The translations under genes were made by a program, and so were the position numbers. Positions 51,583 through 60,161 of a stretch of DNA of 64,000 bases are shown here, one piece after another (position 1 is the first letter of the stretch; each line of letters opens with the position of its first letter). The notes beneath the pieces were generated by a model. The model saw only the letters and a program-made list of their open reading frames with translations. It had not been told where the DNA came from and ran no database searches. The stretch is from Sediminicoccus rosea. GTDB taxonomy: Bacteria > Pseudomonadota > Alphaproteobacteria > Acetobacterales > Acetobacteraceae. Location: assembly GCF_033547095.1 (NCBI RefSeq), contig NZ_CP137852.1, positions 4,303,001 to 4,367,000 on the forward strand. The letters are read 5' to 3'.

Positions 51583-52994
51583 GACAGCGCCCTCGCCGCT
51601 TCCAGCAGCATGGCCGAGAGCGCGCCCGGCAATGCCAAGCCCAGTACCATCGCCAGCACCAGGTGGCCCCAGAGCGGCAGCAGCGTGGCGAGGCCGGCGG
51701 CCATCGGCGCGGGCTGCGGGGTGGGAAGGCCGAAGCAGAGGCGCTGCATGGCGTGCAGCAGCGCCGTGCCGGCGACCAGCAGGCCGAAGATCAGCAGCGG
51801 CAGCAGCCAGGGCGCCTCACGCCCCATCGCGGTGGCCAGCAGCAATTCCGAGGCGAAGAGGCTGAAGGGCGGCAAGCCCGCCAGCGCCGCCATGGCCAGC
51901 GCAAGGCCCCAGCCCAGCGCCGGATGCGAGGTGGCGAGCCCGCCGATCGCCGCCATGTGCTGCGCGCCCTTGATCCGCACCGCGCGGCCGATGGCGAAGA
52001 ACGCGGCCGACTTCACCAGCGAATGGCCCCAGAGATGCAGCAGCCCCGCCATGTGGCCCGCGACGCCGCCGATGCCGAAGGCGATGGCGGCAATGCCCAT
52101 GTGCTCGATGCTGCTCCAGCCGAAGAGGCGCTTCGCATCCCGCCGCCGCCAGAGCGAGAAGCCCGCCAGCAGCAGCGTGACGAGGCCCATGACGACCAGG
52201 GAGGTCCCCGGCGGGATCGCCTCGGGATTGGCGGCCACGATGCTCTTGCCGCGCAGGATGGCGAGCATCGCGGCGTTGAGCAGCAGGCCCGACAGCACGG
52301 CGGCGATCGGCGTCGGGCCCTCGGCATGGGCGTCGGGCAGCCAGGAATGCAGGGGGGCCAAGCCCGCCTTGGTGCCGAAGCCCACCAGCAGGAAGACGAA
52401 GGCCAGGTTCAGCAGCCCGGCATCGGCCTGTGGCGCCAGCGCCCGAAGCGCCGCGTAGGAGAGCTGCCCTTCGGCATGGCCCCCCACCGGTTGCGCGGCG
52501 AGCGCCAGCACGATCAGTCCGAACAGCGCGAGCGCGATGCCGACGCCGCAGAGGATGAAGAACTTCCACGCCGCCTCGATCGCGGAGGGCGTGCGGTGCA
52601 GCGCCACCATCAGCACGCAGGCGAGCGTGCCCGCCTCGATCGCCACCCACATGACGCCCAGGTTGTCGGCCAGCAGGGCCAGGAAATGCGCCGCCATGAA
52701 GCCCTGGAAGGCGGCGTGGTAGGCGCGGTTCTGCCCGGTGTCGAAGCCCTCGCCCGCGATGTCCTGGGCGGAGAAGATGGCAGTGCCGAAGCCCACGATG
52801 GCGGCGATCAGCACGAAGGGCGTGTTCAGCGCATCGGCGCGCAGCCAGCCCGTGCCCGTGGGCTCGCCCAGCAGCAGCAGCGCGAGCAGCAGGGTCACGC
52901 CCGAGGCCAGGATGTTGAGCCGCGCCGCCTGCGCCGGCAGCGCCGCACAGAGCGCGGCGGCGAGCGCCGGGATGAGGATGAGCCAGAGCGTCAT
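51579..52994 (-). CDS. HyfF-like proton-pumping membrane subunit (NuoM/N/MrpD type)
   Basis: Protein of 471 residues with about 14 membrane helices. The antiporter-family core is intact: FGTKAGLAPLHSWLPDAHAEGPTPIAAVLSG with the proton-channel lysine, and a Glu in VMWVAIEAGTLA on the conserved early helix. HLWGHSLVKSAAFFAIGRA gives the later Lys/His. It belongs to the proton-conducting Proton_antipo_M family. It overlaps HyfE- and HyfG-like genes by four bases each. Confidence 0.93.
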   Translation of the reverse strand: MTLWLILIPALAAALCAALPAQAARLNILASGVTLLLALLLLGEPTGTGWLRADALNTPFVLIAAIVGFGTAIFSAQDIAGEGFDTGQNRAYHAAFQGFMAAHFLALLADNLGVMWVAIEAGTLACVLMVALHRTPSAIEAAWKFFILCGVGIALALFGLIVLALAAQPVGGHAEGQLSYAALRALAPQADAGLLNLAFVFLLVGFGTKAGLAPLHSWLPDAHAEGPTPIAAVLSGLLLNAAMLAILRGKSIVAANPEAIPPGTSLVVMGLVTLLLAGFSLWRRRDAKRLFGWSSIEHMGIAAIAFGIGGVAGHMAGLLHLWGHSLVKSAAFFAIGRAVRIKGAQHMAAIGGLATSHPALGWGLALAMAALAGLPPFSLFASELLLATAMGREAPWLLPLLIFGLLVAGTALLHAMQRLCFGLPTPQPAPMAAGLATLLPLWGHLVLAMVLGLALPGALSAMLLEAARALS

Positions 52995-53659
52995 GTGCCC
53001 TCCCCGCGATGCGGATCGAGCACGGAGGTGTCCAGGCTGTCGAAGCGCTCATGCAGCACGCGCGCGAAGACGCCGGCGATGACGGCGATGACCAGCACGA
53101 GGCCCGCCGTCGAAAGCTCCACCACCAGCGGCATGCCGGCCACGCCGACGGCGGCCAGGACCAGGCCATTCTCCAGCGTCATCAGCCCCGCGATCTGCGC
53201 GAGCGCGGTGCGGCGCGTCACCATCATCAGCAGGCCGAGGAGGACGACGGAGAGCGCGATGGCCAGGTCCTCCCGCGCCAGCGCCCGCGCGCCGGCGGTG
53301 GCCGGCAGCACGACGAGGATGCTGAGCCCCACCAGCAGGAAGCCCGCGATCATGCTGGCGCCGATCCCCGAGGCGGGTTCCGCCCGCCGCGCCGGCGGCA
53401 ATTGCACGACCAGGCGGCGCAGGTAGATCGGGATCAGGATCCCCTTGGCGACGAGCGCGATGATGGCCGTGACGAAAAGCTGCGGCGCGCCCTGCACATG
53501 CCCCTGCCAGACCGCGGCCAGCGCCAGCACCACGCCCTGCAGCGCGAGCGCGTTCACCAGCGCGAAGATGCGCCGCTGGTAGAGCAGCACGAAGGAGATG
53601 AGCAGCATGGCGCCGCCCAGCACATGCGCCACATCGTAGGAGGTGTCGCCGAAGCCCAT
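52991..53659 (-). CDS. HyfE-like membrane subunit
   Basis: Protein of 222 residues from the ATG at 53659, which overlaps the HyfC-like stop by one base. Seven or so helices (GGAMLLISFVLLYQRRIFALVNALALQGVVLAL, LFVTAIIALVAKGILIPIYLRRLV, MIAGFLLVGLSILVVLPATAG, AIALSVVLLGLLMMVTRRTALAQIAGLMTLENGLVLA). The LMTLENGLVLAA segment with Glu resembles NuoK-like helices of HyfE. It continues the hyf-like operon. Confidence 0.9.
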   Translation of the reverse strand: MGFGDTSYDVAHVLGGAMLLISFVLLYQRRIFALVNALALQGVVLALAAVWQGHVQGAPQLFVTAIIALVAKGILIPIYLRRLVVQLPPARRAEPASGIGASMIAGFLLVGLSILVVLPATAGARALAREDLAIALSVVLLGLLMMVTRRTALAQIAGLMTLENGLVLAAVGVAGMPLVVELSTAGLVLVIAVIAGVFARVLHERFDSLDTSVLDPHRGEGT

Positions 53660-54618
53660 CACGCCAATCCCGTGGAAACAAAGATCAGCGCCGCCGCCAG
53701 CAGCGCCAGCATCAGCGCGCCGCCCAGGAATTCCGGCACACGGAAGACGCGCATCTTGGCGATGGCGCTCTCGAACACGGCCAGTGCCAGCGCCAGCAGC
53801 CCGATCTTGGCGGCCCAGAGCAAGAGGCCCATGCCCCAGGCGAAGGGGCCGCTGCCCGGCGCGGCCGTGCCATAGGGCACGAAGAGCGTGGCCAGCAGGC
53901 CGAGCCAGACCAGCAGCTTCAGCGCCGCCTGCATCTCCCACAGCGCGAGGTGCCGGCCCGAGGCCTCCAGCAGCATCGCCTCATGCACCATGGTCAGTTC
54001 CAGATGCGTCGCCGGATTGTCCACCGGCACGCGGGCATTCTCGGCGAGGGCCACCGCCACCAGCGCCACGGCCGCGAAAAGCAGCGAGACGCGCAGGCCA
54101 AGCTGCGCATCCACCAGCCCGAAGCCGATGGCATTGAGGTTGGTGCTGCCGATCAGCACGGCGAAGACCATGACGCAGACCATCAGCGCGGGCTCGGCGA
54201 AGACGGCGAAGGTCATCTCCCGCGCGGCGCCCAGGCCGCCGAAGGGCGTGCCCGCATCATGCCCGTTCAGCGCCAGCGCCACCCGCGCCAGGGCCAGCAG
54301 CCCCGCGATCAGCAGCAGGTCGGCCATCGGGGCCAGCGCCATGCCGAAGGCGAAGCTCGGCACCAGCGCCGCCGCCAGCAGCGTGGCGCCGAGCGCGACA
54401 TAGGGGGCGATGCGCGAGACCAGGCTCGCGCCATCCGCCAGCACCGGCTGCTTGCGCAGCAGCTTCAGCAGGTCGCGCCAGGGCTGCATCGGGTGCGGTC
54501 CGCGCCGGCCCAGCAGGCGCGCCTTCAGCCAGCGCACCACGCCCACCAGAAGCGGCGCGGCCACGAGCATGAGCGCGACATGCAGCAGTTGCGTGAGGAG
54601 GCTGCCCAGCACCGCCAT
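53659..54618 (-). CDS. HyfC-like (NuoH-type) membrane subunit
   Basis: Protein of 319 residues, eight helices. The quinone-module hallmark loops are visible: RGPHPMQPWRDLLKLLRKQPV near the N-terminus and ALAENARVPVDNPATHLELTMVHEAMLLEASGRHLAL with conserved acidic residues. It connects the hydrophilic arm (HyfG/HyfI) to the pump modules. The operon neighbours overlap by one base on both sides. Confidence 0.93.
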   Translation of the reverse strand: MAVLGSLLTQLLHVALMLVAAPLLVGVVRWLKARLLGRRGPHPMQPWRDLLKLLRKQPVLADGASLVSRIAPYVALGATLLAAALVPSFAFGMALAPMADLLLIAGLLALARVALALNGHDAGTPFGGLGAAREMTFAVFAEPALMVCVMVFAVLIGSTNLNAIGFGLVDAQLGLRVSLLFAAVALVAVALAENARVPVDNPATHLELTMVHEAMLLEASGRHLALWEMQAALKLLVWLGLLATLFVPYGTAAPGSGPFAWGMGLLLWAAKIGLLALALAVFESAIAKMRVFRVPEFLGGALMLALLAAALIFVSTGLA

Positions 54619-56621
54619 CAGCCGCGCTCCAGCAGGGCGACCAGCGCCAGCAGTGAGACCAGCGTGCCGAAGGTCAGGCTCAGGTAGAAGCGCAGGCTCA
54701 GCCCGCGCAGCTTCTCCGCCTCGCGCGAGAGGGCGCGGCGGGCGCGGGCCAATGGGTAGAGCAGCCGGGTGAATCCGCGATCCCGCCCCTCGACGCGCAG
54801 CCGGGCGGCGGCGGGCGAGCCAGGCGGCTGGTTCAGCAGGGATTCGCGCGGCGCGATCGCGAGGTGCCCGAGGCTGCGGCGAATGGGCTGACCGAGCCCC
54901 ATCGCGCTCACCTGGCTCAGTGGATCACCGAAGGGCATGTGCGGCGGCGGCGGCATGAAGCCGCAGTCCCAGGCCGGGCCACGCGCGGGCGCGCGGGGCG
55001 AGCGCCGGCGCACCGCCAGCACGAGGCCACCGACCACCAGCGCCAGCAGCAGCGCGGCGAGGCCCGGCAGGTAGCGCGCGCCGCCATCGCCGAGCGCGAG
55101 TTCCAGCCCGAAGCGCGGCGCCGCCGCCTGCGGCCCCAGCACCTGGCGGATCGGGCCATCCAGCACGCCCAGCGCCACGGCCGCGAGCGGCCCGAGCGCC
55201 AGGGTCAGCAGGCTCGGCAGCAGCAGCGCCACCCGCATCATGCCGCCCGCATCCGGCGCGCCCGCCACCCGCGGCGTGCGCGGCCGACCGAGAAAGACGA
55301 GGCCGAAAAGCCGCACCATGGCGGCCGCGGCCAGCCCGATGGCCATTCCCACGGCCGCGAGCGAGACGGCGGCGATGAGCTGGACCGACATGTCGGAGAC
55401 ACGAAAGCCCTGGATCAGCGCCTGGAGCAGCAGCCACTCGCTGGCAAAGCCCGAGAGCGGCGGCAAGGCGGCGGCCGAGAGCGCGCCCAGCAGCGCGCAG
55501 CCCGCCACCCAGGGCATGCGGTGGATCAGGCCCCCCAGCCGGTCCGGGTCGCGGCTGCCGGCCAGGCTGTAGACCGCGCCGAGGCAGAGGAAGAGCTGCG
55601 TCTTGAAGGCCGCGTGGTTCAGCGCGTGCAGCAGCGCCGCCGCCAGCGCGACCGAGGCGAGCGGCAGCAGATCCGCCCCGCGATAGGTGAGGGCGAGGCC
55701 CAGCGCCGCCACCATCAGCCCCATGTTCTCCAGCGTGGAGCAGGCGAGGATGGCCTTGGTGTCGCGCTCCAGATTGGCGCGCAGCGCGCCGATCAGCGCC
55801 GTCGCGACGCCGAGGCCCACCAGCGGCAGGCCCCACCAGGCGGGCTGCGCCGCGCCCGAAAGGTCGAACAGCAGGCGGATCATCACATAGAGGGCGATCT
55901 TTACCATCGCGCCGGACATCAGCGCCGAGACCGGGCTGGCCGCCGCGGGGTGCGCCAGGGGCAGCCAGACATGGAAGGGCACGAGACCCGCCTTGGACCC
56001 CGCCCCCAGCAGCACCAGGAGCAGCACGGCCGCGGCGCGCCAGCCCTCGGGCGGGGCGCCGCGCATCACCGCGAAGCCGAGCCCGCCGCCGGCCAGCAGC
56101 CCCACGGCGCCGATCAGGCAGAGGCCCGAGAAGGCGGCGAAGGCCAGGTAGAGCCGCGCCGCCCGCCGCCCCGCGCCGGTGGCGTGCCGCGCCGCGATCA
56201 GGGCCCAGGAGGCGATCGACATCAGCTCGAAGCCGAGGATCAGGGTGAAGCCGTCCGCCGCGATCAGGGTCAGCGCCATGCCGGCCAGGAAGAGCGGGAA
56301 GGCGGCCCCCTCCGCGCGGGGCGGCGGCGGCGAGGCGGCGGCGAAGAGGCAGGCCGGCACGGCCGCCAGCGCCAGGATCACCAGGAACCAGCCGGCCAGC
56401 GCATCCACCGCCACCTGCGCCGCCCCCCAGGGCGGGCCGAACCCGAGCGCCGTGGCGGGAAGCCCGGCCAGGCCCACCAGCCCAAGCCCGGCGCTGGCGA
56501 GCGCGCTGCCGAGGAAGACCCAGCGCGGCGCCCGCCCCGAAGCGCCCAGCGCCGAGAGCGCCAGAAAGGCGAGGAAGCAGCCGCCCAGAAGGGTCAGCAC
56601 GGCCGGCCCCCGGGCGCCCAA
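54618..56621 (-). CDS. HyfB-like proton-pumping membrane subunit (NuoL/MrpA type)
   Basis: Protein of about 667 residues, first gene of the hydrogenase-4-like operon. The first codon at 56621 is TTG; a GTG at 56600 giving VLTLLGGCFLAFLALSALG is equally possible. [32 protein letters not shown] is the antiporter core with the conserved Lys; LALNHAAFKTQLFL-type segment (LLHALNHAAFKTQLFLCLGA) carries the second Lys/His; ALSAAALPPLSGFASEWLLLQA follows. C-terminal residues 540-640 form a cytoplasmic loop (GPAWDCGF, FGDPLSQV) before a last helix. Confidence 0.92.
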   Translation of the reverse strand: MGARGPAVLTLLGGCFLAFLALSALGASGRAPRWVFLGSALASAGLGLVGLAGLPATALGFGPPWGAAQVAVDALAGWFLVILALAAVPACLFAAASPPPPRAEGAAFPLFLAGMALTLIAADGFTLILGFELMSIASWALIAARHATGAGRRAARLYLAFAAFSGLCLIGAVGLLAGGGLGFAVMRGAPPEGWRAAAVLLLVLLGAGSKAGLVPFHVWLPLAHPAAASPVSALMSGAMVKIALYVMIRLLFDLSGAAQPAWWGLPLVGLGVATALIGALRANLERDTKAILACSTLENMGLMVAALGLALTYRGADLLPLASVALAAALLHALNHAAFKTQLFLCLGAVYSLAGSRDPDRLGGLIHRMPWVAGCALLGALSAAALPPLSGFASEWLLLQALIQGFRVSDMSVQLIAAVSLAAVGMAIGLAAAAMVRLFGLVFLGRPRTPRVAGAPDAGGMMRVALLLPSLLTLALGPLAAVALGVLDGPIRQVLGPQAAAPRFGLELALGDGGARYLPGLAALLLALVVGGLVLAVRRRSPRAPARGPAWDCGFMPPPPHMPFGDPLSQVSAMGLGQPIRRSLGHLAIAPRESLLNQPPGSPAAARLRVEGRDRGFTRLLYPLARARRALSREAEKLRGLSLRFYLSLTFGTLVSLLALVALLERG

Positions 56622-56797
56622 TGTTCGATTCGCCTTGCCATCGGAAGGAGCTTAACAGCCCCGGCGGCCAGGGCGAGGCCCCTGGGGGCCCTCACTCCAG
56701 GCTGGACAAGCCGAAAATCATGTTTAGGGAGCGTCACGCGGGCGCGCATGGCGGATGGCAAGCGCGCGCAGGGCGCAATTCCGGCGGGGAGGTGGCG

Positions 56798-57346
56798 ATG
56801 GGTGTGCTTCTGGCCTTCAGCCGGGGCGTGGACTGGATGAACGAGAAATTCGGCCGCGTGGCCGATTGGTGCATCCTCCTCGCCTGCGCCATCAGCGCGG
56901 GCAACGCGATGAGCCGCTACGGCTTCAACTTCTCCTCCAACGCCTGGCTCGAGGTGCAGTGGTACCTCTTCGCCGCGGTGGTGATGCTGGGCGCCAGCTA
57001 CACGCTGTTCCGCAACGAGCATGTCCGGGTGGACCTGCTCTATGGCTGGATGAGCGAACGTGGCCGGCTCTACGTGGACATCTTCGGCATCATCGTCTTC
57101 CTCCTGCCCGGCATGATCCTGCTCACCTGGATGACCTGGCCTTTCTTCCTCGACAGCCTGATGCGCAACGAGGGCTCGGCGAGCCCGGGCGGGCTGATCC
57201 GCTGGCCGGCCAAGCTGCTGCTGCCGCTCGGTTTCTTCCTGCTGGTGCTGCAGGGCCTGTCGGAGCTGATCAAGCGCTTCGCCCTGCTGCGCGGCCCGGT
57301 CGAGGGCGTCGCCGTCGTCACCGAATACCAGCGGCCCGAACAATAA
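56798..57346 (+). CDS. dctQ: TRAP transporter small permease (DctQ type)
   Basis: Protein of 182 residues from the ATG at 56798 with GGGAGG six bases upstream. Four membrane helices are clear (WCILLACAISAGNAMSRYGF, WLEVQWYLFAAVVMLGASYTLF, VDIFGIIVFLLPGMILLTWM, KLLLPLGFFLLVLQGLSELI); EVQWYLF and RNEHVRVDL are the DctQ signature. It pairs with the DctM gene, whose ATG overlaps the stop (TAATG). The matching substrate-binding DctP is not next to them in this window. Confidence 0.93.
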   Translation: MGVLLAFSRGVDWMNEKFGRVADWCILLACAISAGNAMSRYGFNFSSNAWLEVQWYLFAAVVMLGASYTLFRNEHVRVDLLYGWMSERGRLYVDIFGIIVFLLPGMILLTWMTWPFFLDSLMRNEGSASPGGLIRWPAKLLLPLGFFLLVLQGLSELIKRFALLRGPVEGVAVVTEYQRPEQ

Positions 57347-58755
57347 TGACCCTCGACCTCATGCCGCCGCTGATGTTCGGCGGGCTCGTCCTCTTCCTGC
57401 TGATGGGCTTCCCGGTGGCCTTCTCGCTCTGCGCGGTCGGGCTGTTCTTCGGCTTCCTCTCGATCGAGCTCGGCTTCTTCACGACGGCCTATCTCGGCAA
57501 CCTGCCGCTGCGGGTCTTCGGCATCCTCTCGAACGACCTGCTGCTGGCCATCCCCTTCTTCACGCTGATGGGCGCGATCCTCGAGCGCTGCGGCCTGGCG
57601 GAGGACCTGCTGGAGGGCACCGGCCAGCTCTTTGGCAAGATCCCGGGCGGCCTCGCCTATGCCGTCATCATCGTGGGCGCGGTGCTGGGCGCCATCACCG
57701 GCACGGTCGCGGCCTCGGTCATCGCCATGGGCATGATCTCGCTGCCCATCATGATCCGCTACGGCTACGACATGCGGATCGCGACCGGGGTGATCGCGGC
57801 CTCGGGCACCATCACCCAGCTGATTCCGCCGAGCCTCGTGCTGATCGTGCTGGGTGACCAGCTCGGCAAGAGCGTGGGTGACATGTATGCGGGCGCGATC
57901 GGCCCCTCGATCCTGCAGATCCTTCTCTTCATCGCCTTCATCGCGGTGGTCGCGATCGTCGCCCCCCACAAGGTCCCGCCCTTGCCGCCCGAGGCGCTGA
58001 TGCCGCGCGGCTGGCCGCTCTACCGCCGGGTGCTGAAGGGCATGGTCCCCTCCATCGCGCTGATCTTCCTCGTGCTGGGCACCATCTTCATGGGCCTCGC
58101 CACGCCGACCGAGGCGGGGGCCATGGGTGCGGTGGGTGCGGTGGTGCTGGCGGTGATGAATGGCCGCTTCACCTGGAAGCTGCTGCGCGAGGCGATGGGC
58201 AACACCATGCGCATCACCTCCATGGTCATCTTCATCCTGATCGGCGCCACGGTGTTCAGCCTGGTCTTCCAGGGCGTGGACGGCTCCCACTGGGTGGAGC
58301 ACCTGCTGAGCCACCTGCCGGGCGGGCAGACGGGCTTCCTGATCTTCGTCAACATCTTCATCTTCTTCCTGGCCTTCTTCCTCGATTTCTTCGAGATCGC
58401 CTTCATCGTGGTGCCGCTGCTGGCGCCGGTGGCCGCCAAGCTCGACATCGACCTCGTCTGGTTCGGCGTCCTGCTCTGCATCAACCTGCAGACCAGCTTC
58501 ATGCACCCGCCCTTCGGCTTCGCGCTGTTCTACCTGCGCTCGATCGCGCCGAAATCCGTGCTGACGAAGGACATCTACCTGGGCGCCATCCCCTGGCTCG
58601 GCCTGCAGCTCATCCTGGTCGCCATCGTCATCTTCTGGCCGGAGAGCGTGACCTTCTTCCTGGATGGCGGCACCGGGGTGGACCCGGCCTCGGTTGTGAT
58701 CGACGTACCCCCGCCGCCGCCCGTGGATGACGACGCGGTGCCCGTCTTCCGGTAG
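57346..58755 (+). CDS. dctM: TRAP transporter large permease (DctM type)
   Basis: Protein of 469 residues with about twelve helices. Signatures are LFLLMGFPVAFSLCAVGLFFGFLS, IPFFTLMGAILERCGLAEDLL, GAVLGAITGTVAASVIAMGMISLPIMIRYGYD and GLATPTEAGAMGAVGAVVLA, typical of DctM elevator subunits moving organic acids with sodium. It is coupled to dctQ. A Pro/Asp-rich C-terminal tail of about 25 residues is extra. Substrate unknown without DctP. Confidence 0.95.
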   Translation: MTLDLMPPLMFGGLVLFLLMGFPVAFSLCAVGLFFGFLSIELGFFTTAYLGNLPLRVFGILSNDLLLAIPFFTLMGAILERCGLAEDLLEGTGQLFGKIPGGLAYAVIIVGAVLGAITGTVAASVIAMGMISLPIMIRYGYDMRIATGVIAASGTITQLIPPSLVLIVLGDQLGKSVGDMYAGAIGPSILQILLFIAFIAVVAIVAPHKVPPLPPEALMPRGWPLYRRVLKGMVPSIALIFLVLGTIFMGLATPTEAGAMGAVGAVVLAVMNGRFTWKLLREAMGNTMRITSMVIFILIGATVFSLVFQGVDGSHWVEHLLSHLPGGQTGFLIFVNIFIFFLAFFLDFFEIAFIVVPLLAPVAAKLDIDLVWFGVLLCINLQTSFMHPPFGFALFYLRSIAPKSVLTKDIYLGAIPWLGLQLILVAIVIFWPESVTFFLDGGTGVDPASVVIDVPPPPPVDDDAVPVFR

Positions 58756-58920
58756 GCCGCCGCGCCGCCTGGCAGGGCCTGAGCGGCCGGAGAGGGCGCG
58801 CGTGACGGCGCCATTTTCCGGCCCCGAGCGCGAGGCGGGCCCGCATGCGGGTGCCTGGGAATGACGTGGATCTGCAGCCCACCCCGTAAGCGCGGGAAGA
58901 AGCGGCCCCCAGGCCGCGCC

Positions 58921-59571
58921 CTACTGGCTGGCCCAGAGAATGCGGTGCAGCCAGGCGATATCCGGCAGGTCGAAGCTGTAATCCGGATGGGCCGGATTGA
59001 GGCTGGCAAGCTCGATCCGCTTGGCGCTTTGCCGCTTCAGCTCCTTGGCCATCACCTCGCCGAGGCGGGTGCGCACCACCACGCGATCCCCCCGCCGCAC
59101 CGGTGAGGCGGGCGAGACGATCACCACATCGCCGTCCCGGAACACGGGCTCCATCGAATCCCCCGAGATTTCCAGCGCATAGGCGTTGGGGTCGCTGATC
59201 TCGGGCAGGCTGATCTCGTCCCAGCTGCCGCCGACCGGGAAGCCCGCATCGTCGAAGAAGCCCTCGCCGCCCGCCTGCGCCAGACCGATCAAGGGGATGC
59301 GGCGCGTAGGCCGCGGCCCGCGCGAGAGGCTGGGCAGCGCCGCCTGGCCGGAGACCAGCGCGGCAAAGGCCTCCACCCCGGCGCCGGTCGCGTGCAGCAC
59401 CTTGGCCACGCTCTCGGTGGAGGGCCAGCGCGCACGGCCATCCGGCCCGATGCGCTTCGAGGGGTTGAAGGCCGTCGGGTCCAGGCCGGCCTTGCGGGCA
59501 AGGCCGGAGGCGGAGAGCCCGTTTTCGGCAGCGAGCGAATCAATCGCGCGCCAGATGTCGTCATGTCGCAT
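58921..59571 (-). CDS. XRE/S24-type self-cleaving transcriptional regulator (cI/LexA-like)
   Basis: Protein of 216 residues. The N-terminal helix-turn-helix (LAAENGLSASGLARKAGLDPTAFNPSKR, about 13-40) is joined to an S24 peptidase domain. The self-cleavage bond is Ala100-Gly101 (LAQAGGEGF); the catalytic dyad is Ser139 in ISGDSMEP and Lys176 in EVMAKEL. All required residues are present, so RecA-stimulated autocleavage is expected. It is divergent from the phage-like gene at 59715, and the 143-base gap holds a LexA-type box. It may be the repressor of the phage-like module, or a cellular stress regulator widespread in alphaproteobacteria. Confidence 0.9.
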   Translation of the reverse strand: MRHDDIWRAIDSLAAENGLSASGLARKAGLDPTAFNPSKRIGPDGRARWPSTESVAKVLHATGAGVEAFAALVSGQAALPSLSRGPRPTRRIPLIGLAQAGGEGFFDDAGFPVGGSWDEISLPEISDPNAYALEISGDSMEPVFRDGDVVIVSPASPVRRGDRVVVRTRLGEVMAKELKRQSAKRIELASLNPAHPDYSFDLPDIAWLHRILWASQ

Positions 59572-59632
59572 GGCGTGAGGACCATCATAGGTGTCACGTC
59601 ATCGCGCAATAGGAAAATGTTGCTCATTCCCC

Positions 59633-59662
59633 TTGCAACCAAATTCGTGATCCCGCTATGTT
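59633..59662 (+). promoter_or_regulatory. Promoter of the phage-like module
   Basis: TTGCAA at 59633-59638, an 18-base spacer and TATGTT at 59657-59662, about 52 bases before the ATG at 59715. Its -10 element overlaps the first half-site of the LexA-type box. Confidence 0.55.
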
Positions 59663-59674
59663 CCCTAAATGTTC
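59660..59674 (+). promoter_or_regulatory. LexA-type box (GTTC-N7-GTTC) ahead of the phage-like module
   Basis: GTTC at 59660-59663 and GTTC at 59671-59674, seven bases apart, match the alphaproteobacterial SOS-box layout. It overlaps the -10 element and would block the promoter when bound. The divergent S24 regulator is an alternative binder. Confidence 0.65.
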
Positions 59675-59714
59675 CGTTTTGCCGCCCCCAGCTCACGCAT
59701 GAAAGGACGCCTCC

Positions 59715-60161
59715 ATGCCCCCCGCCCCCCGGGCCAGCCACGCCCCCCGCTTCGCCTCCCTCGCCCGGACGGAGCCCTTCGCCTCCGCCGAGGATGCCTG
59801 GTTCTGGACCATGGCCGCGCTGGTGGCGCGGCGCGACGGGGCCCGCATCGCCGCCGGCAAGGGCGCCACCCCACGCCCCTGCGAACCGGATGACGTGATC
59901 AAGTGCCTGGACCGGCTTTACCGCCAGCGGCGGATCGAGCTGGCCCATGCCCGCGTCATGCGCCTCTGGGGCGAGCGCGGCACGGCGCCCTCCCCCCGCC
60001 ACCTGCAGGAGCGCGGCGACCACCGGCTCTGGCGGGAGGCGATGAGCCGGCTGGAATGGCCGCTCCGCGTCAAGGGTATCGTCGCCGGCGCGCCCGGCCT
60101 CGGCGTCCATGACGCTGATATCATTCCTTTTTCCGGCCCTGGCCCGACGCGCGAGGAATGA
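59715..60161 (+). CDS. Unknown protein, first gene of the phage-like module
   Basis: Protein of 148 residues, ATG at 59715, with AAAGGA upstream. It has a soluble helical core: AEDAWFWTMAALVARRDG, CEPDDVIKCLDRLYRQRRIELAHARVMRLWGERG and LWREAMSRLEWPLRVKGIV. The many Arg/Trp residues suggest nucleic-acid or protein contact. I do not recognise a named family. It overlaps the next gene by four bases and is transcribed from the LexA-boxed promoter. Regulatory or small-terminase-like roles are possible but unproved. Confidence 0.7.
   Translation: MPPAPRASHAPRFASLARTEPFASAEDAWFWTMAALVARRDGARIAAGKGATPRPCEPDDVIKCLDRLYRQRRIELAHARVMRLWGERGTAPSPRHLQERGDHRLWREAMSRLEWPLRVKGIVAGAPGLGVHDADIIPFSGPGPTREE

Noticed and set aside
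49200-56621. Annotating the hyf-like operon as a NiFe hydrogenase-4
   Set aside because: The large subunit has none of the four metal-ligand cysteines and no maturation or ferredoxin subunits are present.
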